Shown one piece after another: positions 12,298 to 17,091 of a DNA stretch of 18,682 nt. The position numbers and the translations under genes were made by a program. Position 1 is the first letter of the stretch. The number at the start of each line of letters is the position of its first letter. The DNA comes from DATDSR01 sp038062165. Its GTDB lineage: Bacteria; Patescibacteriota; Minisyncoccia; Phycocordibacterales; DATDSR01. The stretch is from the NCBI GenBank assembly GCA_038062165.1, contig JBBTXQ010000012.1, forward strand, positions 1-18,682, in the 5' to 3' direction. The notes under the pieces are model-generated. The model worked only from the letters and a program-made list of their open reading frames with translations, was not told the DNA's origin and did not search any database.

Positions 12298-13179
12298 ATG
12301 AAAGCGCTGAAGACCCATTGGCAGGTTTTGCTGGTGGGTCTTCTCGTTTTTGGGAACTTGCTGGTTTGGTACGTGGTGGCTCACGAGACTCGCCATGGCA
12401 TACTCACTGTTACATATTTAGATGTGGGCCAAGGGGATGCAACTTTCATTGAGGGGCCAACGGGGATTCAGGTGCTCATAGATGGCGGCAAGGGTAAGAA
12501 AGTTTTAAGTGAATTGGGTAAAGTTCTACCATTTTATGATAAGAGCATTGATGTAGTAATCGCCACGCATCCGGATCAAGATCATATCGAGGGCTTAATT
12601 GGAGTTGAAGAGAGATACAAGACACTTGTATTTATAGAACCTAATCTAATAACAGACAAGCCGTTCCAGATTGCTCTTTTGGAAACCGTTAGAAATAGAA
12701 ATGTGCAGGGTGGCGGAGTAAAAGAGTTGAGTGCTTGGGCGGGTCAAGAAATTGATCTTGGTTTGGGGGCTACACTCACGATTCTTTTTCCCGATCTTGA
12801 TGTGAGCGCTTGGCAAGATATTACTAATAATGCGAGTGTTGTAGCGATCTTGCGCTACGGTTCCACAAGTTTTTTGTTTACCGGCGACTCGCCCATTGCG
12901 ATAGAGAATAGACTGATTAAAGAATATGGTTCGCAACTTGATGTAGATGTGCTTAAAGCAGGTCATCACGGCTCGCGTACAAGTTCTGGTCCCGAATATC
13001 TTGCAATCACCTCGCCCACATTTGCAATTATTTCATCTGGCAAAGATAATAGTTACGGTCATCCACACAAAGAAGTGTTGGATAACCTAGCTACAGTTGG
13101 GGCACGAGTTATGCGTACAGATGAGCAGAGCACGATAACAGTCAAATCAGACGGTGAGATTATTGTGCTGGAGGAGTGA
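12298..13179 (+). CDS. ComEC-type metallo-beta-lactamase domain protein
   Basis: The protein is 293 aa, with one N-terminal membrane helix (about residues 9-28) followed by the beta-lactamase-fold domain found at the C-terminus of full-length ComEC/Rec2. Visible motifs are YLDVGQGDATFIEGP (40-54), LIDGG (60-64), the metal site THPDQDH (90-96), LFTGDS, and the late KAGHHGSRTSS. In ComEC this domain is thought to degrade the non-transported strand or assist DNA processing. Here the helix would place it at the membrane, to work in trans with the channel half at 7954-9420. There is no SD; it is coupled to the SleB-like gene. The 3' end overlaps the convergent minus-strand gene by 20 nt. Confidence 0.9.
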   Translation: MKALKTHWQVLLVGLLVFGNLLVWYVVAHETRHGILTVTYLDVGQGDATFIEGPTGIQVLIDGGKGKKVLSELGKVLPFYDKSIDVVIATHPDQDHIEGLIGVEERYKTLVFIEPNLITDKPFQIALLETVRNRNVQGGGVKELSAWAGQEIDLGLGATLTILFPDLDVSAWQDITNNASVVAILRYGSTSFLFTGDSPIAIENRLIKEYGSQLDVDVLKAGHHGSRTSSGPEYLAITSPTFAIISSGKDNSYGHPHKEVLDNLATVGARVMRTDEQSTITVKSDGEIIVLEE

Positions 13180-13627
13180 AGAGAGACGCGTCCACGTTTG
13201 TCTCTTGGCAAGTAAATTCCGAAAGTGGCGTGCGCATAAGCGAGGTGACGACTGCTTCAGAGGTGGCGCCAGACCCGGAGAGATTTAGTGTTGTCACGCG
13301 CGGCTTCTCGGTCAGGTCGTTCCATGTGTGCAGTGCGCTATCAGTGAGAATCATGAAGGAGGTCGTGTTCTGGGCCATAAGTTCTATGCGTATTTTGCCA
13401 TCAAGGAAGTAATAAGTGGCGCTGGCATTGTATCCCGCACCAGCCCTCGCGTATGTGCATTTGAGAGATTTGCCGGATTCTGTGGCATCGCCCACGGTGG
13501 CATAATTTCCCTGTGTAGTCGCGATCTCGGCCGAATCGTTTTTGGGGTTTGGTTTTGAAACAAGTAAGTACCCACCACCCAGCACGACTATCACGATCAA
13601 GATGATTCCGATTATTTTTGTGCTCAT
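13160..13627 (-). CDS. Membrane-anchored extracytoplasmic protein, unrecognised
   Basis: The protein is 155 aa. It has an N-terminal helix (IIGIILIVIVVLGGGYLLV, residues 5-23), a disordered Asn/Ser/Thr linker and a small beta-rich domain. Cys57 (LKCTYARAG) and Cys140 (EFTCQETN) could form a disulfide outside the cell. The run 'YYFLDGKIRIELMAQNTTSFMILTD' (given in part) resembles DUF4412-like or lipoprotein-carrier-like beta sheets that describe an 'ion/iron' or outer-surface domain, but I cannot assign it. It begins 9 nt after rpmB and is probably cotranscribed with it. Its 3' end overlaps the convergent MBL gene. There is no SD. Confidence 0.7.
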   Translation of the reverse strand: MSTKIIGIILIVIVVLGGGYLLVSKPNPKNDSAEIATTQGNYATVGDATESGKSLKCTYARAGAGYNASATYYFLDGKIRIELMAQNTTSFMILTDSALHTWNDLTEKPRVTTLNLSGSGATSEAVVTSLMRTPLSEFTCQETNVDASLFTPPAQ

Positions 13628-13636
13628 ATTATTAGA

Positions 13637-13846
13637 TTACTTAGTTATAAGCTGGAGTTCTAGATTTTTTCCTTTTTTGATACAGCGAGTGCAGATGCGC
13701 ATGCGGGAGCCGTCGGTTAATCTGGCCCATTGAAGGTTGGGATGTTTGCGGGTAATGCCGGAAGGGTTGAACTTAGTAGCACGAGTACGGTTAGAGTAAC
13801 CGCCAGCCCGGCTCCCAGTTTTATCACAAATTGGACAAACTTTCAT
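13637..13846 (-). CDS. rpmB: Ribosomal protein bL28
   Basis: The protein is 69 aa and part of the large ribosomal subunit. It starts MKVCPICDKTGSRAGGYSN and has zinc-type cysteine pairs C4-x-x-C7 and C52-x-x-C55 (RICTRC), with RTRATKFNP and NLQWARL in between, as in L28. The start at 13846 gives the standard N-terminus; a longer frame from 13885 would run through the promoter. The ATG lies 7 nt after TATACT in a symmetric AGTATACT that also serves the divergent M50 gene. The next gene follows 9 nt downstream. Confidence 0.93.
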   Translation of the reverse strand: MKVCPICDKTGSRAGGYSNRTRATKFNPSGITRKHPNLQWARLTDGSRMRICTRCIKKGKNLELQLITK

Positions 13847-13853
13847 CGTGACG

Positions 13854-13861
13854 AGTATACT
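13854..13861. promoter_or_regulatory. Shared symmetric -10 for rpmB and the M50 gene
   Basis: AGTATACT is its own reverse complement and gives TATACT on both strands. Plus strand: TATACT (13856-13861), 6 nt, GTG 13868, with TTGGACA upstream (13831-13837). Minus strand: TATACT (13854-13859), 7 nt, ATG 13846. Both transcripts would be leaderless. Confidence 0.6.
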
Positions 13862-13867
13862 AACATA

Positions 13868-14473
13868 GTGAACATTATCTTTCAAATAGTTATTTTAATT
13901 CTGTCGGCCACCCTCCATGAGGCATCTCACGGTTATGTGGCTTACGCACTTGGTGACCCGACTGCCAAACTTGAGGGACGACTTACACTTAATCCAATTA
14001 AACACCTCGAACTTTTCGGCTCTATTCTTTTGCCTCTTATTATGTATATCTCAACCGGTGGCGCGATTGTTTTCGGTTGGGCTAAGCCTGTGCCTTATAA
14101 TCCGTATAATTTGCGCGCGGGCAAATGGGGGCCGGTCTATGTCGCACTGGCCGGGCCTTTCTCTAATTTACTTTTGGCTATTATTTTCAGCATTATCGTC
14201 CGCACTTTTTATGCAACTTTGGCTCCGGCTTTCATTATGATTGCCAGTCTCGTTGTGATTATCAATGTGCTTTTAGCAGTTTTCAATCTTATTCCTATTC
14301 CACCTCTGGACGGCTCTAAGTTACTCTTTGCCATCCTTCCTGCACACGCCAGACAAATTGAGGAGTTTTTAGTCAGGTATCAGATTTTTATTTTGTTATT
14401 CATACTATTCATAGGCTGGCCGATTATAGAATATCCCGTAACTTGGCTAACCCACTTGCTATTGCCCTTCTGA
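13868..14473 (+). CDS. Site-2 protease family (M50) intramembrane metallopeptidase
   Basis: The protein is 201 aa from GTG 13868. It is a membrane zinc protease that cleaves substrates within the bilayer. HExxH is at residues 17-21 (LHEASHG) in the first helix, and the third ligand motif is PLDG (Asp148) in NLIPIPPLDGSKLL. GWAKPVPYNPYN and VALAGPFSNLLLA are typical of the compact M50B/SpoIVFB-like group without PDZ or CBS domains. There are about five hydrophobic segments. The start is moved from an upstream in-frame ATG (13730), because that extension crosses the rpmB gene and is not hydrophobic, whereas GTG 13868 follows a -10 by 6 nt. It ends shortly before rpsL. Confidence 0.92.
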   Translation: MNIIFQIVILILSATLHEASHGYVAYALGDPTAKLEGRLTLNPIKHLELFGSILLPLIMYISTGGAIVFGWAKPVPYNPYNLRAGKWGPVYVALAGPFSNLLLAIIFSIIVRTFYATLAPAFIMIASLVVIINVLLAVFNLIPIPPLDGSKLLFAILPAHARQIEEFLVRYQIFILLFILFIGWPIIEYPVTWLTHLLLPF

Positions 14474-14478
14474 TGCGC

Positions 14479-14484
14479 TAGATT
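14479..14484 (+). promoter_or_regulatory. -10 for leaderless rpsL
   Basis: TAGATT, then 6 nt and GTG 14491, with no SD. Read-through from the M50 gene is also possible. Confidence 0.4.
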
Positions 14485-14490
14485 ATTCCG

Positions 14491-14904
14491 GTGCCTACAA
14501 TTAATCAATTAATTAGAAAGCCTCGCAAACACGTGCAGAAGAAGAGTCGCACCGTGGCTCTTGCGCGTGGCTTCAACACTCTCAAGAATCGACCAGTTTT
14601 TTACCCATCGCCTTTCAAGCGTGGAGTCTGCACAGTGGTCAAAACAATAACACCCAAGAAGCCGAACTCGGCTCTGCGTAAGGTAGCCCGCGTGCGCCTA
14701 ACCAATGGCATGGAAGTAACAGCTTATATCCCCGGTGTGGGCCACAATCTCCAAGAACACTCTGTGGTTATGATCCGCGGTGGTCGCGTTAAGGACCTGA
14801 TCGGTGTGCGTTATCACATTGTTAGAGGCCGACTTGATGCTACTGGCGTAGAGGGCAGGAATAGGGGTCGCTCTAAATACGGAACTAAGACTCCCAAAAA
14901 ATAA
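14491..14904 (+). CDS. rpsL: Ribosomal protein uS12
   Basis: The protein is 137 aa and belongs to the decoding centre of the small subunit. It starts MPTINQLIRKPRK (GTG start). It contains the highly conserved TPKKPNSALRKVARVRLTNG, VTAYIPGVGHNLQEHS and RYHIVRGRLD. The streptomycin-site lysine in TPKKPNS is present. VKDLIGVRYH has Ile where most species have Pro. A slightly extended loop before RRGVCT (here 'FYPSPFKRGVCT') is seen. It heads the str cluster with rpsG 18 nt downstream. No SD; the start follows a -10 by 6 nt. Confidence 0.97.
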   Translation: MPTINQLIRKPRKHVQKKSRTVALARGFNTLKNRPVFYPSPFKRGVCTVVKTITPKKPNSALRKVARVRLTNGMEVTAYIPGVGHNLQEHSVVMIRGGRVKDLIGVRYHIVRGRLDATGVEGRNRGRSKYGTKTPKK

Positions 14905-14922
14905 AAGAAATAAAAGGAATAA

Positions 14923-15390
14923 ATGAGACGAAAAGTTAAAAATAGGAATAAAGTTGGTCCGGATTATAAATACAGTTCACTTGATGTGAGCAAGTTCATA
15001 AATCACGTCATGGAGCGAGGCAAGAAGACTGTGGCTCGTAGTATTGTATACGGGGCGATGGAAGATATTAAAGAGAAGACGAAACGCGAGCCTATCGAAG
15101 TTTTCGACGAAGCAATCAGGAATGTGGGGCCACTTATGGAAGTACGTAGTCGTAGAATTGGTGGTGCCAACTATCAAGTGCCGCGTGAAGTGCGTCCCGA
15201 ACGTCGGCAATTTTTGGCCATGAAGTGGATCATCGAAGCCGCCCAGAGTAGGAAAGGTAAACCCATGAGAACAAAACTGGCCGAAGAATTAATCGGTGCG
15301 GCCAAGAACGAAAGCGAAGCAATCAAGAAACGCGAAAATATGCACAAAATGGCCGAAAGCAACAAAGCCTTCGCCCACTTCGCCTGGTAA
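14923..15390 (+). CDS. rpsG: Ribosomal protein uS7
   Basis: The protein is 155 aa and is the head-assembly protein of the small subunit. It starts MRRKVKNRNKVGPDYKYSS. The typical KFINHVMERGKKTVA, GPLMEVRSRRIGGANYQVP and the C-terminal MAESNKAFAHFAW are present. It is 18 nt downstream of rpsL; a weak SD (AAGGA) sits 5 nt before ATG. The usual third gene, fusA, is displaced 1.7 kb downstream by an accessory block. The stop codon TAA lies inside a perfect 22-nt palindrome. Confidence 0.97.
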   Translation: MRRKVKNRNKVGPDYKYSSLDVSKFINHVMERGKKTVARSIVYGAMEDIKEKTKREPIEVFDEAIRNVGPLMEVRSRRIGGANYQVPREVRPERRQFLAMKWIIEAAQSRKGKPMRTKLAEELIGAAKNESEAIKKRENMHKMAESNKAFAHFAW

Positions 15391-15409
15391 TTCGCCGGCC
15401 GGCGAATTA
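15388..15409 (+). terminator. Palindrome at the rpsG stop
   Basis: TAATTCGCCGG / CCGGCGAATTA is a perfect 22-nt palindrome containing the rpsG stop. It abuts the CCCTGAGCTTGTCGAAGGG element. There is no T-tract on the plus strand; it may cap the rpsLG mRNA or act as a REP-like element. Confidence 0.5.
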
Positions 15410-15428
15410 CCCTGAGCTTGTCGAAGGG
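15410..15428 (-). repeat. CCCTTCGAC...CTCAGGG small palindromic repeat
   Basis: CCCTGAGCTTGTCGAAGGG on the plus strand. It is the canonical relative of the copy inserted in the pilX-like gene (2683-2702). Here it is intergenic, directly after the rpsG palindrome. Confidence 0.7.
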
Positions 15429-15443
15429 TAAGTTAAATCATTC

Positions 15444-15623
15444 TCAACCTTTAGACTTCCTTGATTCTTTTTTCTTTGACTCTAATTTTTTTACTAAAGC
15501 CACAACAGGTTTGCCACAATTATTACAAAGGGCATAAGCGCTGAATACATTTTTGGTGCCGGCAATTACGTGCTCGGTCCCCGATATCTTTTTACCGCAG
15601 CTATCACAGATAGTTATTGTCAT
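15444..15623 (-). CDS. Small zinc-ribbon protein (59 aa)
   Basis: ATG at 15623 to TGA at 15444-15446. The sequence starts MTITICDSCGKKISG. The cysteine pairs C6-x-x-C9 and C33-x-x-C36 (YALCNNCGKPVV) make a treble-clef or ribbon zinc site. A Lys/Ser/Glu-rich tail follows. Small proteins of this kind are common in CPR ribosomal regions and may bind RNA or protein; the function is not known. There is no SD; a CAAAAT hexamer 6 nt ahead of the ATG could be a leaderless -10. It is divergent from the 15717 cassette. Confidence 0.65.
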   Translation of the reverse strand: MTITICDSCGKKISGTEHVIAGTKNVFSAYALCNNCGKPVVALVKKLESKKKESRKSKG

Positions 15624-15671
15624 AAAGCTATTTTGCTCTTAAGCTCAGAGGAGTTCAATGTTAGTAAAATG

Positions 15672-15699
15672 TTGACAATTTTAGTCTAGAGAGTAACTT
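15672..15699 (+). promoter_or_regulatory. Promoter of the 15717 gene
   Basis: TTGACA (15672-15677), N13, GAGTAACTT (15691-15699), then AGGAGG (15705-15710), 6 nt before ATG. The element order and spacing match the promoter at 16760, and the GAGTAACTT string matches 9747. Confidence 0.6.
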
Positions 15700-15716
15700 G
15701 TAACAGGAGGTAGACA

Positions 15717-16034
15717 ATGGAGGTTTCTTGCGAAGAATTCAAGGAACTGCTCGGTGCTTGGACAGATGATGAAGCTCACAACGATAAGATCATGGTACAG
15801 CTGGTCCAGCACCAAATGGAGTGTCCAGATTGCGCCATGGCACTGCATCTCGACAACATGACTTTCTTGGGTTGGATAATGGAGGGTGAGCCAATCGACA
15901 TAAAGGTCATCAAACGGGGTCTCTATACAAAAGGGGACACGACAGATGAAGGTCCTCCAATTGAGGATTTACTTGTCTCAACAATTGTCGAACACCTTGC
16001 CCGAAAAACGAAAAAGGACAACAAAGATAATTAA
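15717..16034 (+). CDS. Small HxxxCxxC protein, anti-sigma zinc-finger-like (105 aa)
   Basis: The N-terminal half (MEVSCEEFKELLGAWTDDE, then QLVQHQMECPDCAMAL) carries the pattern C-E-E-F-x-x-L ... H-x3-C-x2-C of anti-sigma-factor zinc fingers (zf-HC2/ZAS type), which in that family bind zinc and clamp a sigma factor. There is no membrane helix and no sigma gene next to it. Residues 50-105 (GWIMEGEPIDIKVIKRG and a Lys-rich end) have no recognised fold. It is paralogous to the 62-aa product at 16807 in its finger region, and the two genes share promoter and terminator design. A strong SD (AGGAGG) marks it as an accessory cassette. A regulatory or redox role is an inference. Confidence 0.65.
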   Translation: MEVSCEEFKELLGAWTDDEAHNDKIMVQLVQHQMECPDCAMALHLDNMTFLGWIMEGEPIDIKVIKRGLYTKGDTTDEGPPIEDLLVSTIVEHLARKTKKDNKDN

Positions 16035-16036
16035 TT

Positions 16037-16069
16037 GGCCGGTTGTGAAAACGCCCGGCCTTGTTTTTT
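16037..16069 (+). terminator. Terminator of the 15717 gene
   Basis: GGCCGG (16037-16042) pairs with CCGGCC (16055-16060), followed by TTGTTTTTT. The downstream arm CCCGGCCTTGT is identical to that of the terminator at 17006. Confidence 0.8.
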
Positions 16070-16084
16070 AAGGGGATAAATAAC

Positions 16085-16114
16085 TTGAATCTTAGACGTC
16101 CGGTCGGACATAAT
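16085..16114 (+). promoter_or_regulatory. Promoter of the PaaX-like gene with internal operator
   Basis: TTGAAT (16085-16090), an 18-nt spacer and CATAAT (16109-16114), with 7 nt to ATG 16122. The inverted repeat GTCCG-GT-CGGAC (16098-16109) fills the spacer and touches the -10, ideal for autorepression. Confidence 0.6.
16098..16109 (+). promoter_or_regulatory. PaaX operator, upstream copy
   Basis: GTCCGGTCGGAC: 5-bp arms around a 2-nt centre. It is the reverse complement of the core of the downstream copy. Confidence 0.6.
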
Positions 16115-16121
16115 AGATGCT

Positions 16122-16709
16122 ATGGGGATACTAGAGCAAGAATCGAAAAAGAGAAAAAGAAGAAATGATATACAAAAGGCTATTTTAACTACACTTACCG
16201 TAGGAGCTGTAGTTCTGCTAGCTGGCGGGGCGTTGGCGCAAGGGTTAGTCAAGGCCTTGGTATCGGGAGGGTTGAAGAAGCGACCGACGTCTACAATCAG
16301 CAAGAGCTTGAAGGGCTTACTTGATGGTGGTTATGTTATTTTTCGAGATACAGAAAGAGGCAAAAAATTAGAGATAACTAATAAGGGGAGGAACTACCTT
16401 ACGTTAATTGAGTCAGATGAGTTCATTTTCAAGAAGCCTAAGAAATGGGACAAGAAATTCAGGCTTGTGATTTTTGATATTAAAGAAGAAAAAAGGGGAG
16501 ATCGTCGACGCTTGCGTGATTTCTTGCGCAAGATCGGGTTCATGCGTTTGCAGAACAGTGTCTGGGTCTACCCATATGATTGCGAAGATTTGATTACTCT
16601 CATAAAATCAGAGTTCCGAATCGGGAAAGGGGTACTCTATGTGATCGTTGATTCAATTGAATATGATAAGCCGATTCGCGAACACTTTTCACTTCTGCCT
16701 AAAATTTAA
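16122..16709 (+). CDS. PaaX-like transcriptional regulator with Cas2-fold C-domain
   Basis: The protein is 195 aa. The N-terminus is Lys/Arg-rich, then a hydrophobic helix (LTTLTVGAVVLLAGGALAQG, about 24-43). A winged-helix-like part follows (TISKSLKGLLDGGYVIFRD and KKLEITNKGRNYL, about 58-102). The C-terminal half (KKFRLVIFDIKEEKRGDRR, SVWVYPYDCEDL, GKGVLYVIVDSI) is the ferredoxin-like PaaX-C/Cas2 domain. PaaX proteins repress catabolic genes in proteobacteria; in CPR this family is common and of unknown ligand. It is often mislabelled Cas2, but there is no CRISPR here. Near-identical inverted repeats lie in its own promoter and 22 nt after its stop, next to the promoter of the 16807 gene, so autorepression and control of that gene are expected. 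The start looks leaderless. Confidence 0.82.
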   Translation: MGILEQESKKRKRRNDIQKAILTTLTVGAVVLLAGGALAQGLVKALVSGGLKKRPTSTISKSLKGLLDGGYVIFRDTERGKKLEITNKGRNYLTLIESDEFIFKKPKKWDKKFRLVIFDIKEEKRGDRRRLRDFLRKIGFMRLQNSVWVYPYDCEDLITLIKSEFRIGKGVLYVIVDSIEYDKPIREHFSLLPKI

Positions 16710-16730
16710 ATTTCAGGCGTTAAATCTAAT

Positions 16731-16746
16731 ATGTCCGACCGGACAT
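16731..16746 (+). promoter_or_regulatory. PaaX operator, downstream copy
   Basis: ATGTCCG-AC-CGGACAT: perfect 7-bp arms around a 2-nt centre. It lies 14 nt upstream of the TTGACA for the 16807 gene and directly after a TCTAAT hexamer (16725-16730). Confidence 0.7.
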
Positions 16747-16759
16747 GCAAGATTCAGGG

Positions 16760-16788
16760 TTGACAAGGAATAAATTAAGAGTGGTTTT
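16760..16788 (+). promoter_or_regulatory. Promoter of the 16807 gene
   Basis: TTGACA (16760-16765), N13, GAGTGGTTTT (16779-16788), SD GGAGGT (16795-16800), and ATG 16807. It has the same design as the promoter at 15672. Confidence 0.55.
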
Positions 16789-16806
16789 GTTTTCGGAGGT
16801 GGACAC

Positions 16807-16995
16807 ATGACCTGCGAGCAATTCAAGGCGTGGTTGGATCTCACAACTGATCCTGACCCAGAAGTTCTTCCACCCAGATTGCTCGAAGAGGCTCTTGAAC
16901 ACATGGAGCAATGCACGGAGTGTGCGCTGGCATTCGAGCAATTGGGCCGACAACTTGGCGCTCGTTCCAAACCTGAGGAGCGAGATGGGGCATGA
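16807..16995 (+). CDS. Small HxxxCxxC protein, anti-sigma zinc-finger-like (62 aa)
   Basis: The whole protein is little more than one finger: MTCEQFKAWLDLTTDPDPE, then helix LLEEALEHMEQCTECALAF, with Cys3, His33-x3-Cys37-x2-Cys40 as likely zinc ligands, and a charged tail. It matches the N-terminal half of the 105-aa protein at 15717 in cysteine and histidine order and in the C-E-[EQ]-F-K start. No membrane helix and no sigma factor are nearby. A strong SD (GGAGGT) lies 6 nt ahead of ATG. Its promoter is adjacent to the downstream PaaX operator, which makes it the likely target of that regulator. It could be a soluble anti-sigma-like or a metal/redox-sensing adaptor; unproven. Confidence 0.65.
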   Translation: MTCEQFKAWLDLTTDPDPEVLPPRLLEEALEHMEQCTECALAFEQLGRQLGARSKPEERDGA

Positions 16996-17005
16996 GGGGA
17001 GTGTG

Positions 17006-17040
17006 GGCCGGGTGCAATGGAGCACCCGGCCTTGTAGTTT
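17006..17040 (+). terminator. Terminator of the 16807 gene
   Basis: GGCCGGGTGC / AATGGA / GCACCCGGCC is a perfect 10-bp stem (17006-17031), followed by TTGTAGTTT. The arm CCCGGCCTTGT is shared with the 16037 terminator. Confidence 0.8.
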
Positions 17041-17054
17041 ATTGGCAGATACAG

Positions 17055-17080
17055 TATATTATTGCCGTGGCTACGGCCAC
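17055..17080 (+). promoter_or_regulatory. fusA promoter and 5'-end hairpin
   Basis: TTGTAG (17032-17037), a 17-nt spacer and TATATT (17055-17060). The predicted +1 at 17067 is the first base of GTGGC / TACG / GCCAC (17067-17080), so the mRNA would begin with a hairpin. No SD precedes ATG 17092; TATTTT at 17081 could give a leaderless start instead. Confidence 0.45.
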
Positions 17081-17091
17081 TATTTTAAACT

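Noticed and set aside
13730..13867. Upstream extension of the M50 gene
   Set aside because: It lies on top of the rpmB gene and the promoter and is not hydrophobic. GTG 13868 gives a normal family start.
16122..16709. CRISPR-associated Cas2
   Set aside because: The C-domain has the Cas2-like fold signature, but the protein is 195 aa with an added N-terminal region, and there is no repeat-spacer array or other cas gene. PaaX-like is the better call.
15717..16995. Classic sigma/anti-sigma pair
   Set aside because: The HxxxCxxC finger fits anti-sigma proteins, but no sigma factor or membrane helix is present, so only 'anti-sigma zinc-finger-like' is stated.
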